A stretch of 64,000 nucleotides of DNA from a candidate division BRC1 bacterium HGW-BRC1-1 (GCA_002842095.1 PHCB01000001.1:124001-188000), one strand, 5' to 3'; shown: positions 1 through 10,741, numbered from the stretch's first letter. Notes: a model not told the origin generated them from the letters alone. Translations and numbers: made by a program.

Positions 1-3000
1 ACCATCGCGGTGCGGGGCGCCGGCATTGAAGTTTCAGACCAGATTCGCCTGATGGGCAGTCTCCTGCCGGGATCGGAAATCCGGCTCGGTTTGCCCAAAG
101 GACTCCGGCCTCTGAAGGTCGACAACAGCGACCGGGCACGAACCGAACTCACCAGCGATTCGATAGTGGTGCGTCCGCTTGCGCGCTTGGAGACACTCAC
201 CGTGACGGTCGTCTCGGCGGCCGAGATCGAGGGCGGCAGGGCGACCGTTGGACCGTGGACTATTCCGGCAGTTTCGGCTGGCGGAACGCTTCGGCTGGAA
301 GGTTCTCCGCAGCATGTCCCCGTGCTTGCCACGCAGTCCAACATGCTTATCGCCGCGGGCGGCGGAACTGCCTCACGCAACTACGATTGCTGGGGTTGGC
401 TGCCGTCGGTGGAAGTTTTGCTTGTGCCGGCGGTACCGGCCCTTCCCGCTGAGATTCATGCGGCACTAAGCCTGAAACCGCTGGAAGCAACAGGCGGTTT
501 TGTCGTGAACCTTGCCGACAAGACACTGTCCGAGCTTCCCTTCCAACTGCCTACGGGCTGGACGCTCACCAATGTGGAAGGTCACGGCCTGAAGGGTGAA
601 AGCGTCCCCGTTTCGCTGATCCGACAGGACGCCGAAAAATGGCGCGTCGGCTGGCAGGGGGGGCAGGGGCCGGAGTCGCTTGTCCTCACCGTCCACCGTG
701 CAGGTTCGTGGGGTGCGCAGGGCACCAGTTCCACGCTTGCGCTGCCGGTTCTCGCCATCGAGGGGCCACGCGCTGCGGCGCAGGACTTTCTGGTCGAGTG
801 GGCCGAGGCTCTGGATGTCCGGGTTGACGAGTTGGACGGATTTGCTGTCGCGCCGGTTGCCGAGATTGGTGCCGAGGCGCGCCAGTGGGTGCCTGCACCG
901 CGACTTGCGCTACGCGCCACCGCCCTGTCCCCCGCGGGCGGGCTGCTTGTTTCCGGCAGAGAGCCGGATGTGCGCGCCACCGTGGTCAGCGCGCTCTCGC
1001 TGGCCGAGGACCGCGCAAGCGCACGCGCCTACATAACCTACGACGTGCGCTTCGCGCCCGCCAACACGTTCCGGTTTATCCTGCCCAAGGGCACGGGCGG
1101 CGCGGTAAAGTTTGAAGAAGCGGGAATCCGCGAGCGCGTGATGCGCGAGACCGACGCCGGCGACGAGTGGACCGTCGTGTCCCAAGACGCCGTGCTCGGA
1201 ACATTTGCCATCAGCATGGATTGGTCCATGCCGTTCCAGCCGGGCGACGCGCCCATCAGTGCGCCGGAAATCCGCGTGCCCGGCGTTTCCTCCCAGCGGG
1301 GTTTCATTCTGGTGGAGGGGTCCGAGACCCTTCAGCTTCAGTTCGAGCCGCGCAACCTTGCGGAGGTGGACCTGTCCGAAATCCCGCAGACCCCATGGGC
1401 GCGGGAGAACCGTGTGCTGGCGGCGTATCGCTATGTTCAGCCACCTTACGACCTCTCGGTTAAAGCGGAGAAGTTCAAAGCCGAACCGGAGATTGGCGGG
1501 CTGGTGCGCGAGGCGAACCTGACCACCACCTTCGCGCCCGACGGCATGCGCCTGACGCGCGCCGATTACACGGTCGCCCCCATGGGAGAACCGCAGTTTC
1601 TGGATGTGCGGCTGCCGAAGGCCGCGCGTCTGTGGTCTGTAACCGTGAACGGCGACGGTGCCAAACCGGCGCGACGAACGGACTCGGATGGCGCGGGAAT
1701 TATGATGGTTCCCCTTCCTGCTGGCGGGGCCGATACGGCCGTGTCGGTCACCTACCGCGAACAGGGTGAGGCGCTGGACCGGACAACCCGGCTTGCCGTG
1801 GCGGGGCCGATGCTTCCGGTGCCCATCAACCGCACAACATGGAACGTTAACCTGCCGCCGGGCTTCGAGTACCTGTTCTACACGGGCACGCTAAGCAGTG
1901 CGGTTACAGTGCGCGAGCCTCTCGTGACCTTCCTGCGCGGGGCGTATTTCCCGAAGACGCTCATTGCCGACGAGAGATATTTGATGAGTGTGGTCGTGCT
2001 CACGTTCCTCGCATTTGTTGTGCTTCTGGGAGTCATGACAGGCAAGCTGGTGTTGCGTCGCACGAAGCCGCTGGGGGTGGACGGACCATCCGGGACCGGG
2101 ACGCCCAAGCAATCACGCCCGGGATGCGGGCTGGTGTTTGAGTTGCTTGTGGTCCTGGGGGTCATTGCGTTGCTCGCCGCCATCGCCGTTCCTAATTTCC
2201 TTGAGGCGCAGGTGCGCTCGAAGGTGTCGCGAGTGAAGAACGATGCGCGCACGATGGCAACCGGCATCGAATCTTACTTTGTGGACAACAACCATTATCC
2301 CCCCAATTCGGACCTGCTGTGGCAGGGCCCCGTTAAGTATCTGACAAGCCTGTTCTCTGATCCCTACACAGATGACAAGGGTGCGCCCATGCGCTATTTG
2401 GTCGGCAGCGAAGCGGTGGAAAAAGCTATCCGTGCGGGGTTCCTGGTGCCGGGCGACTATGGTACAGATTATTGGCTGGTTTACAGCGTTGGACCCGATG
2501 GAACCGACAACAACGCCGAGATTCTTTACGATCCCACCAATGGAACCGTAAGTGCGGGCGACATCGTCCGCTTCAAGGACAGCGGCACGCCGATCGCACC
2601 AACCTTCTCGGAAACGCGCCGCGCCGAGGCAGCGAGAGAGTATGGCTATGATTCGAGCAACGGTACCGTGAGCGAAGGGGATGTGTTCCGCGTGAAGGCG
2701 GACGAGCCCCGGGCCGCAGTTGCCGCGGAAATGAAATCGGAGCTATCAGCAGCAGAGCGGATTGCAAAGCATCGGGAACAACAGATGCGCGCCGGCGAGC
2801 GTGGGCTCGCGCTTGGCGTTGCTCCACCAGTCCCGGCCGCAGCGGCCCCGCCTGCCGGCGGTATCGTAAACAGCAATCTGCCCGATATTACCCTCGGGGA
2901 TCTTGACGACGGCGGCCTGAACCTAATGTTCCGGTTCAAGGGTGCCTCGCCATTCGGCGGCAGTCTTGCCGACAGTGCCCGCGCGGCAGGTATTCTGTCG

Positions 3001-6000
3001 CTCGGCATCGAAATGCCCGAGGGTGGGGCGCAGCGGCGGTTTGAGGGCATTGGCGGCGACGCCTCGCTTCTCGTGCGCTACCTGTCGGATAACAGCTACC
3101 AGCGCGTGAGGTTCATCGTGTGGATGGGCGTGGCGCTGGCGCTCGGTCTTCTGTGGTGGCTGTGGCGCCCCGCATATCGCTGGGCGTGGTGGGTAACCGT
3201 GGCGCTCACCACGCTGATCCCGCTGCTCGTGGGCGGTGCGTGGGTGGCGCTCTTCAATGCCGCACTGCAGGGGGCTCTGCTCTCGCTGGCGGTTCCGGTG
3301 CTGGCGCGGTTTAGTGGCTCGTTATTGCGCCGGATTTCCCGCGAGGCCGCAGCGGCCACGCTGGTACTGTGCGTCATCGCGTTGGTCGGTCCGGCGTGCG
3401 CAGCGGAGAAAGTCGAATCCACAGTCACAAAGGTGGTCGTGCCCTACGACACGGCAACCGGCCCGCTCCATGTCTCGGACCCGGTTGCATTTGTCGAGCG
3501 GGGCGAATTCGCCGCGCTTTGGAATGCGGCACAAGCGGATCCCGCCACAACAACCCCGCCCACGGTGGTCGTCACCAACCTTGAGATTCAGGGCGAACTG
3601 AATCCAGAGGCCGGAGTCGTGCGCGGCATGCTGCGCCTCGGCGCGGCGAACACGGGCGACTCGGTGGCAAGCGCAAGCCTCGGACTGCGTGGTTTCCTTC
3701 TCACGGCCATCGGCGCACCCGCGGCCGGCGGCGCTGTGGGCACCGACGACTCGGGCATCGTGCTGACGCTTCCGGCGCACTGGGCCGGAACGGTGGAAGC
3801 TCCGTTTGTCGCGCCGTGCGAGATGAACGGGGCATCGGGCAGTCTGAAGCTCAACATCCCCGACACCGGCGCGGGCTCCTGGCGCGTGCTGCTACCCTAT
3901 GCCGATGTGGAACCCTCCACCAACGGAGCCGCACCAATTATCATGGAGAAAACGACCACCTCCACCGTGATCGCCGGCGTCGCTCGTCAGGGCGAAACCG
4001 TTGTGACGTGGCACGTGGGCGTGGCCAGCCAGTTGGCGGGTGAGGGCACCCCGACAGGCTGGCGGGTTTCCACCAACATCAGGCAGAGTTTCGACTCACT
4101 GGCGTCGGCGCTCTGGTCGGCGAACCTCCGCCTCGAGGGCGACGGCGGCGCGCTGCTGCCCCGCAAGGTGGAGTTCGATCTGGATCCCTCCGTGCGCCTT
4201 CTTTCCATTGAGGGGCCGAAGCTGACGCGCGCCGTCGCAACGGGCAACCGCCTTGTGCTGGAACTTGAGCCATCTGCCTCCGCACAGGTGCAGGTGGAGG
4301 GCGTGGTTGCCGCACCGTCGGGCGGTGCATGGATGGTTCCTGCCATTCGCCCCGTCGGCAGCACGGACCCCCGCGGGACGGTGGCCGTCGAGGTGTCCGA
4401 CCGTATCGAGTTGTCGCGCACAGAGCCCAGGGGCCTTGCTCGTGGCTCCACACGCGAGGCGCGTCAGGGATTTGCGGTTCAGGGTTTCGACATGACGGAC
4501 CCACAATGGTCGCTCACCCTTGACCTGAAACGCGCACCCGCACTGTTCGACGCGAAAGTATCGGAAGTGATGGCGGCGAGCGGCGGAATGGAAACACGCG
4601 CCGCCCGTGTGGAACTGCTGCCCCGCGGAAGCGTGATCCACGAATGCGCCCTGCTGCTCGCCCCCGGCGAGATGGCGGACACATTATCCGGCCAAGGCGT
4701 GGCCCGATGGGTGCAGAGCGGCGACAACGTGGTGGTGGCCTTCGAACCACCTCTGGAGGCACCCTCCTCCATGGAACTGACCGCCTCGCGCGCCCGCCAG
4801 ACCACCGGCACCGAACTCGCCGTCACCCCGCTGCAAGTGCGCGGAGCGGCGGACACCAAACGCAGCCTCGCGCTGGTGGTATCGCCCGACGACGAACTGG
4901 ACGAACTCGCCCTCGCCAGCGCGGTGGTGCGAAGCCCCGACATCGTGGACACCCAACTGGCTGCGCAGTTCTTCCCCGCGTTGATGCAGCGCGGTGCGGT
5001 GCTGCGTTCGTACCAATTGGCCGGCGATGCCGCGCTTTCGTTCCGTCTGGTTGGTGTGCCACCGACTCTTGCCACCACCGTTTTCAACAAGCTGGTGCTG
5101 TCCGATGGCCTCGCGACCCTTGATGCTCAGGTGGTGGCGGAGCCTCGCCGGGGACGCATGCGCGAAGTGCCCGTGCTGCTCGTGCTCGGGTCGCCCGACC
5201 CGCGCGTGGCGTCGCGCCTCCAGCCCTCCGGGCCGGTGCGCAACCTCCGGGTGGACGTCGTAACCAGCACTGTCATGCTGGTGACAGCGGAACTCGATGC
5301 GCCAAAGTCGGAAGCAACCCAGATCGGTTTGCAGCTTGAAATTCCCGTCACAACGGACGGTTCCGCCCCCGTTGCGCCCGGCATCTTTGTCCCGGCTGAC
5401 ACTGCCGGTGCGCGTGCGTTCCTTCTGATGCACCGCGAACTGGCGGGCGATGTTGCGGTGGAATCCGCCCCCGGCGCACTGACAGTGGATCCCGCGTCGG
5501 TCAAGTGGCCGTCGGATGCATTCCGTCCCGCCCCATCGGACATCGTGCTCGACCTCACGGCGGCCGGCCGCGCGCTGCCCTCCTTCCGCATCACGCGCCA
5601 CAAGCGCGACGAAGCACTGCGCGCCGTAGTCGAAATCCTGCGCCAGCGTGTCATTGTCACCGACGACGGTATGTTCCGCTGCGAGCTGGAGATGGCGCTT
5701 CAGAACGAGAGCGAGCAATTCTTGAAGGTCGCGCTCCCCTACCCGAAGTCGCGCATTTCGTTATACGAAGTCCAGGTGGCCAGTCGCGTGGTGAAAGCCG
5801 CGTTCGGCACCGAGGGGGGCCGCGAAGTGCTGCTCGTCCCGCTGATCCGCACCGGACTTCTCGATCCGGCTCTGACCGTGCGCGTTGCCTACACCGTGCG
5901 CCCGGAGAAACCGCTGGGACGCAGTGGCTCGCTCGAGGTCCCGCTACCCGACATCCTCGGGGGTGTGCCCGTCGCCGAGTCGGCGCTGGTGCTCATGTTC

Positions 6001-6849
6001 CCCACCGCCTACAATGCATCAGACTTTGAAGGCACACTACTTCGCGATGAACAGCTCAACCAGAACATCAGCGATGTGGTGCGAATCTCAAAGCGTGTGG
6101 AACGGCTGTCGGAAGCGCTCAAGTACGCGAAGGTCCCCTCGAAGGCAGCGGCCTATCAGGAACTCAACCGCATGCAGATCGAGGTGAAGGATCAGTTGGA
6201 GGGCGTGAAGAAGCAGGTGGAGTCGGCGGAAAACCGCCAGCGCCAAATGAAGTCGAAGTCATCCGCCAACGCCGACGAGATAGCCCGGGGAGCGAGACTC
6301 GCCGCCGAGCGCGACAAGGGACTGAAATCCGCCGAGGAAGCGCAGAAGATCATCTTTTCCAACGCCGAGGTCGTTCAGCAACAGGCGGAGGAGGAGACGA
6401 GCAATGCCCAGCAGCAAGCACCGCGTGCGCAACAGCAGGCGCCGATGCAGCAAGCCGCGCAACAGGGTGTGCAGCCGCTGATGGCCGACGAGGCCGCTGC
6501 CAAATCTCGCCCGACGGTCCTGCCCATGGTGCAATTCCCGCGCGTCGGCGAGGTGTACACCTTTGGCCAGCGTCAGGGCACTGGGCGGATCACACTCCAC
6601 TACGCGCTGAAGGAGATGTCTGCGCGCAACTGGGACCTGCTACTGTGGGCGCTGCTCATGGGCGGACTCGCCGTCATCGCCGTGCGCGGTCCCGCGCTGG
6701 TAGCCACCCGCCGCCGCATCGCCACCGTGCTGATAATGGCGTGCATAGTCGCAGTCGCATTCAGCGCCGCCCTCGACATAGCAATCCCCGGCATAGCCGT
6801 CGGCCTCCTGCTCCTGGTGCGAAAGAAACGCGCGGTCGCAGCGGTGTAA
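1..6849 (+). CDS. Very large multi-domain membrane protein, 5' end probably outside the window; contains an internal pseudopilin-like segment and a C-terminal coiled-coil/Q-rich region
   Basis: Frame open from base 1 to TAA at 6847-6849; several TM stretches; internal ELLVVLGVIALLAAIAVPNFLEAQVRSKVSRVKNDARTMATGIESYFVDNNHYPP; C-terminal TM segments. Confidence 0.8.
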   Translation, partial: TIAVRGAGIEVSDQIRLMGSLLPGSEIRLGLPKGLRPLKVDNSDRARTELTSDSIVVRPLARLETLTVTVVSAAEIEGGRATVGPWTIPAVSAGGTLRLEGSPQHVPVLATQSNMLIAAGGGTASRNYDCWGWLPSVEVLLVPAVPALPAEIHAALSLKPLEATGGFVVNLADKTLSELPFQLPTGWTLTNVEGHGLKGESVPVSLIRQDAEKWRVGWQGGQGPESLVLTVHRAGSWGAQGTSSTLALPVLAIEGPRAAAQDFLVEWAEALDVRVDELDGFAVAPVAEIGAEARQWVPAPRLALRATALSPAGGLLVSGREPDVRATVVSALSLAEDRASARAYITYDVRFAPANTFRFILPKGTGGAVKFEEAGIRERVMRETDAGDEWTVVSQDAVLGTFAISMDWSMPFQPGDAPISAPEIRVPGVSSQRGFILVEGSETLQLQFEPRNLAEVDLSEIPQTPWARENRVLAAYRYVQPPYDLSVKAEKFKAEPEIGGLVREANLTTTFAPDGMRLTRADYTVAPMGEPQFLDVRLPKAARLWSVTVNGDGAKPARRTDSDGAGIMMVPLPAGGADTAVSVTYREQGEALDRTTRLAVAGPMLPVPINRTTWNVNLPPGFEYLFYTGTLSSAVTVREPLVTFLRGAYFPKTLIADERYLMSVVVLTFLAFVVLLGVMTGKLVLRRTKPLGVDGPSGTGTPKQSRPGCGLVFELLVVLGVIALLAAIAVPNFLEAQVRSKVSRVKNDARTMATGIESYFVDNNHYPPNSDLLWQGPVKYLTSLFSDPYTDDKGAPMRYLVGSEAVEKAIRAGFLVPGDYGTDYWLVYSVGPDGTDNNAEILYDPTNGTVSAGDIVRFKDSGTPIAPTFSETRRAEAAREYGYDSSNGTVSEGDVFRVKADEPRAAVAAEMKSELSAAERIAKHREQQMRAGERGLALGVAPPVPAAAAPPAGGIVNSNLPDITLGDLDDGGLNLMFRFKGASPFGGSLADSARAAGILSLGIEMPEGGAQRRFEGIGGDASLLVRYLSDNSYQRVRFIVWMGVALALGLLWWLWRPAYRWAWWVTVALTTLIPLLVGGAWVALFNAALQGALLSLAVPVLARFSGSLLRRISREAAAATLVLCVIALVGPACAAEKVESTVTKVVVPYDTATGPLHVSDPVAFVERGEFAALWNAAQADPATTTPPTVVVTNLEIQGELNPEAGVVRGMLRLGAANTGDSVASASLGLRGFLLTAIGAPAAGGAVGTDDSGIVLTLPAHWAGTVEAPFVAPCEMNGASGSLKLNIPDTGAGSWRVLLPYADVEPSTNGAAPIIMEKTTTSTVIAGVARQGETVVTWHVGVASQLAGEGTPTGWRVSTNIRQSFDSLASALWSANLRLEGDGGALLPRKVEFDLDPSVRLLSIEGPKLTRAVATGNRLVLELEPSASAQVQVEGVVAAPSGGAWMVPAIRPVGSTDPRGTVAVEVSDRIELSRTEPRGLARGSTREARQGFAVQGFDMTDPQWSLTLDLKRAPALFDAKVSEVMAASGGMETRAARVELLPRGSVIHECALLLAPGEMADTLSGQGVARWVQSGDNVVVAFEPPLEAPSSMELTASRARQTTGTELAVTPLQVRGAADTKRSLALVVSPDDELDELALASAVVRSPDIVDTQLAAQFFPALMQRGAVLRSYQLAGDAALSFRLVGVPPTLATTVFNKLVLSDGLATLDAQVVAEPRRGRMREVPVLLVLGSPDPRVASRLQPSGPVRNLRVDVVTSTVMLVTAELDAPKSEATQIGLQLEIPVTTDGSAPVAPGIFVPADTAGARAFLLMHRELAGDVAVESAPGALTVDPASVKWPSDAFRPAPSDIVLDLTAAGRALPSFRITRHKRDEALRAVVEILRQRVIVTDDGMFRCELEMALQNESEQFLKVALPYPKSRISLYEVQVASRVVKAAFGTEGGREVLLVPLIRTGLLDPALTVRVAYTVRPEKPLGRSGSLEVPLPDILGGVPVAESALVLMFPTAYNASDFEGTLLRDEQLNQNISDVVRISKRVERLSEALKYAKVPSKAAAYQELNRMQIEVKDQLEGVKKQVESAENRQRQMKSKSSANADEIARGARLAAERDKGLKSAEEAQKIIFSNAEVVQQQAEEETSNAQQQAPRAQQQAPMQQAAQQGVQPLMADEAAAKSRPTVLPMVQFPRVGEVYTFGQRQGTGRITLHYALKEMSARNWDLLLWALLMGGLAVIAVRGPALVATRRRIATVLIMACIVAVAFSAALDIAIPGIAVGLLLLVRKKRAVAAV

Positions 6850-6914
6850 TCCATCTGGGCGACGGAGGCCTGTCCACCGGTGCGGTCCCCCAATTACCAC
6901 GCTGCGCGGATCAC

Positions 6915-8993
6915 TCATTTGGGACGGTTAAGAAGCACTTCGTGAAACCGGTTCATCAGCCGGAACTGATGCAGCAAGTGGTGGTGCGGCAGGTAAATGC
7001 CAGCGAGGTTCGGATCGTCCGCATAGCGGTTCCGCTGCCAGTCCTCCTCGATCCACCCGATGATCGCCACGCACCCGCGGTCGAGTTCGGCGAGCGTTCC
7101 AGAAGACGGGAAATCCGCGTCCGAGGCCGCCTCGAAGTGCCGCAGCAGGTAGTCGAAAATCCCGGCGGTGCGCTCGATGCAGCGCCATTCCGTCCGGTTC
7201 CACGACACGCCGCCCCCAAGCTCCGACAGTGACCGCCGGATTTCCGCGAGGCTCGCCCGCTTCTCCGCGAGTGCCGCCCGCGTACCCAAGGAAGCCTCGC
7301 GCGCCTTCTTCAGCCCCACATCGTCCGACCAAGCACAGAGGAAGAATTCGTCGCGGTGCCCGGCAACGGCGGCAAGGCCCGCCCAAGCTCGCGCGAACGC
7401 GGCACCATCGGCGATGCCGAACAGGTCGCGCGCGGCCGCGATCGCGAACTGCTCCTCGTCCAGCACGCTGCCGCCCCAAGCCTGCGCCCCCGCGTACGCG
7501 ATGCCCGGCCACAGCGCGTCGGACATATAGCGGGTCGGAATCCAGATCGTGGTGTTCAGCCCGCGCAGGTCGAGTTCGCTCGCGATCGCGGCGAAGTTGC
7601 GAATGTTCTCGTAGTCGTGCGAATCGGGCAGCACCATGTGGGGCGCGCACACGAGCGCGGGCGACGCAATCACCTCAAAGCCGCGCCCGCTGAACATGCG
7701 CGCCGGCGCAGAAGGCACCGCGGGCAGGTAATGCCAGTCGTAGATCGTCGTTCCGGACGTGGGCAGCCCGTCGAGGATCGCCGGCGACTGGATGAGCATG
7801 TCGCCCCAGAACGCCGCCTGCCGGCCGTGCTTCGCCGCGATCTCCCGGCAGCGCACCATGTGGCGGCGGAACCACTCGTCGCGCGTGATGCCGGGGAATG
7901 CCATCTCGCAGCGCGTGCAACTCGTCATGTCCACCTCGTCGAACCCGAGGTGAATCACGGGATGGTCAAACGCGGCGGCCGCCGCCTCGTACATCTTGTC
8001 GAGGTACTCGTACGCCTTCTCGCTGGCGGGACACAGGACATTTGTGTAACCCGCCTCGTCCGTTCCCATCCACGACTCGGTGTTGGTGGTTCCACGGTTC
8101 TGGTGGAGGATTTCGCGGAAGTCGGCGCGGCGCGTGAACATGCGCGAGTGGCCAAAGGACTCAATCTCGGGGATCAGGTCGACATGGTAGCGGCGGGCAA
8201 ACTCGACAAGGCCCCGGATGTCATCGCGCGTCCACGCGTGGGGATGCATCAGCTCGGGATAGTCGGGCTGGTAGAGGCATGCGGTCTGGTCGTCGGTCAG
8301 GTGAACAAGGACGGCATTGATTCCGTAGCGCGCGGCGGTGCTGATGACACGACGGTAATAGTCGAAGTTCTCGTTCTGCCGCGCGGGATCCACCATGATC
8401 ATCCGGACGGGCAGGTCCGGCCAGTCGCGGATGCGCGCGGCCGGCATTTCGAGATCCGGGCCGATCATGCGCGCGAGCGTCATCAGCCCGTTGAACACCG
8501 CCGCGTCGGTGGCGCCGCGGACCGTGACGCAGGTCGTGGAGATGTCCAACTCGTACCCCTGCGCGGCGATCTCCGCACGATACCGGCTGGCGCGAACGGA
8601 GAGTTGAAGCGGCGCGATCTCCACGAGCACCGGAAGCCCGCCCGGCTCAAACCGCACACCACGCGGGGCAACCGTCTCGTGAAATACAGTTAATTCATCG
8701 GCAAGCGACGGGTCGCACTGCTCCGGAGAAAGTGTCGCAACGCTGACCGTGCCGGATGTCACAGCTGTCTCCTTGACCCCCGTGGGCCCGCACGCCGCAG
8801 GGGGTGCCGAGAAACCAATGAGCAGGGCGACCGCGAACTGGGGCAAGCATGTGAACCATCCAGCCCAGGTGCCACAGTGCGATCCGCGCTTGGCGTTGTG
8901 GATATGGGCGGACACCGTGCCAACGCCGCTCTTCACCACGTCGCACCTGCTCACTTCCCCCCGTAGCCCCGGAAACCCGATACAACGCGCCAT
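6915..8993 (-). CDS. Glycoside hydrolase family 20-like beta-N-acetylhexosaminidase, exported
   Basis: VRMIMVDPARQNENFDYYRRVISTAARYGINAVLVHLTDD, IPEIESFGHSRMF and HLGFDEVDM motifs; start reassigned to ATG at 8993 with AAAGGAA upstream. Confidence 0.75.
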   Translation of the reverse strand: MARCIGFPGLRGEVSRCDVVKSGVGTVSAHIHNAKRGSHCGTWAGWFTCLPQFAVALLIGFSAPPAACGPTGVKETAVTSGTVSVATLSPEQCDPSLADELTVFHETVAPRGVRFEPGGLPVLVEIAPLQLSVRASRYRAEIAAQGYELDISTTCVTVRGATDAAVFNGLMTLARMIGPDLEMPAARIRDWPDLPVRMIMVDPARQNENFDYYRRVISTAARYGINAVLVHLTDDQTACLYQPDYPELMHPHAWTRDDIRGLVEFARRYHVDLIPEIESFGHSRMFTRRADFREILHQNRGTTNTESWMGTDEAGYTNVLCPASEKAYEYLDKMYEAAAAAFDHPVIHLGFDEVDMTSCTRCEMAFPGITRDEWFRRHMVRCREIAAKHGRQAAFWGDMLIQSPAILDGLPTSGTTIYDWHYLPAVPSAPARMFSGRGFEVIASPALVCAPHMVLPDSHDYENIRNFAAIASELDLRGLNTTIWIPTRYMSDALWPGIAYAGAQAWGGSVLDEEQFAIAAARDLFGIADGAAFARAWAGLAAVAGHRDEFFLCAWSDDVGLKKAREASLGTRAALAEKRASLAEIRRSLSELGGGVSWNRTEWRCIERTAGIFDYLLRHFEAASDADFPSSGTLAELDRGCVAIIGWIEEDWQRNRYADDPNLAGIYLPHHHLLHQFRLMNRFHEVLLNRPK

Positions 8994-9289
8994 GATCGTT
9001 CCTTTTTCGGCGAGAAATGTGCGCCCGCAGACCGCAGGCACTGACAGAACCTGACATCCTTCTGCATCCCACAAGCCGTTCGCCCTTGTCAACGCGTGAG
9101 CTTACGCGGGGACGGGCCCCACAAAACTTTGCTTGGCACCAAACCGCAGATGCTTCATCAATTACCGGTGAACCCCGGAATCCCTCCAGCTACTTTCATG
9201 AATCTTGTCGCAACCCTCATCCATCCCGAAATAACCTCAAATCGCCCTTGCCACAATTGCCCTGACGACACATAGTTGATCTCTTAACT

Positions 9290-10714
9290 ATGAACGCACC
9301 CACAAAACATATCCTCATTCGCAATGCGCGTTGCGTGGCAACGTTTGACGATAACTCCGCCGAGTTTCCCAACAGCGATGTGCTGATCAGTGGCAACCGG
9401 ATCCATTCGATCGGTCGCGATCTTGCCGCGCCCGAAGGCGCCACGATCATCGATGCGTCGGGCAAGCTCTGTCTTCCCGGCTTCGTTAACTGCCACCACC
9501 ACTTGTTCCAGACCCTCACCCGCGGGGTTCCTTTGGTGCAGAACGCCGAGCTTTTTGAATGGCTGACGAACCTTTACGAAATCTGGCGCGAAATAACGCC
9601 CGAAGTTGTTCACGTAGCGGCCCTGGTTGGGTTGGGCGAACTGCTGCTGACGGGCTGCACCACTTCGTCCGATCACCTTTATCTTTTCCCGCGCGCGTCG
9701 GATGGCCGCCTCATCGATGCGGAAATCCGCGCGGCCCGCGAGCTTGGTATTCGATTTCATCCAACCCGCGGTTGCATGACGCGGGGCAAATCGCGCGGCG
9801 GCCTTCCACCCGATGATGTGGTGCAGACCGACGAGGAGATCCTCGCCGACGCCGAGCGACTCATTGCGGCCTATCACGACCCCTCGCCCGATTCCATGCT
9901 GCGCATCGCGCTGGCGCCCTGCTCGCCATTCTCGGTGGACGAGTCGACAATGACCGAACTGGCCGCCCTCGCGCGTCGCCACGGGTTGCGCCTCCATACC
10001 CATCTGGCGGAGACGCGCGACGAGAACGCCTATTGCGAAGAAATGTACGGGATGCGCCCGGTCGACTGGGCCGAGAAAGTTGGCTGGCTGGGGCCCGACG
10101 TCTGGTTCGCCCACGCCGTGCATATTTCACCTGAGGAAATCGCGCGCTTCGCTGAATCCGGCACAGGCGTGTCCCACTGCCCCGCCAGCAACATGCGTCT
10201 CGGATCGGGCATCGCTCCGGTGCCCGCCATGCTGAAAGCCGGTGTGCCCGTGGGCCTCGGGGTGGACGGCAGCGCCAGCAACGACACAAGCGACCTGTGG
10301 GGCGAAGCTCGCAACGCCATGCTGCTGCATCGCGTGGAGGGCGGAGCCGCCGCCATCGACGCACGCACCTGCTTGCGGATGGCCACCCGGGGCGGCGCAG
10401 CCGTGCTGGGCCACGAACTGGCGGGGCGCATCGCGCCCGGCTCTCTGGCCGATGTCATCCTCATCGACCTCGAAAAGATTGGTTTCGCGGGTGCCGCCCA
10501 CGATCCGGTGGCAGCCATCCTTTTCGCCGGGGATTCTCACATCGTCGACACCAACATTGTGAACGGAGAAATCGTGGTCGAAAATGGTCGACTCACGCGA
10601 GCCCTCGAAGAACACATCGTCCGCACGGCCAACGAAACTGCGGCCGAAATGGTAAAAACCGCTACGAAGAAAACCGGCATTGATTTCCTCAGCTTCCCGA
10701 AACAACCCTCATAA
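9290..10714 (+). CDS. Amidohydrolase of the 8-oxoguanine deaminase / ATZ-TRZ-like family
   Basis: NCHHHLFQTLTRGVPL, HTHLAETRDE, HAVHISPEEI, HCPASNMRLGSGIAPV, GLGVDGSASND motifs. Confidence 0.85.
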   Translation: MNAPTKHILIRNARCVATFDDNSAEFPNSDVLISGNRIHSIGRDLAAPEGATIIDASGKLCLPGFVNCHHHLFQTLTRGVPLVQNAELFEWLTNLYEIWREITPEVVHVAALVGLGELLLTGCTTSSDHLYLFPRASDGRLIDAEIRAARELGIRFHPTRGCMTRGKSRGGLPPDDVVQTDEEILADAERLIAAYHDPSPDSMLRIALAPCSPFSVDESTMTELAALARRHGLRLHTHLAETRDENAYCEEMYGMRPVDWAEKVGWLGPDVWFAHAVHISPEEIARFAESGTGVSHCPASNMRLGSGIAPVPAMLKAGVPVGLGVDGSASNDTSDLWGEARNAMLLHRVEGGAAAIDARTCLRMATRGGAAVLGHELAGRIAPGSLADVILIDLEKIGFAGAAHDPVAAILFAGDSHIVDTNIVNGEIVVENGRLTRALEEHIVRTANETAAEMVKTATKKTGIDFLSFPKQPS

Positions 10715-10741
10715 TAATAGAATCCATCTGGGAGTGGACCG

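Noticed and set aside
4684-5718. 344-aa minus-strand ORF
   Set aside because: Antisense to the giant ORF, with biased R/H/G/Q composition and no domain.
7356-8693. 445-aa + strand ORF
   Set aside because: Antisense to the GH20-like gene, no recognisable domain.
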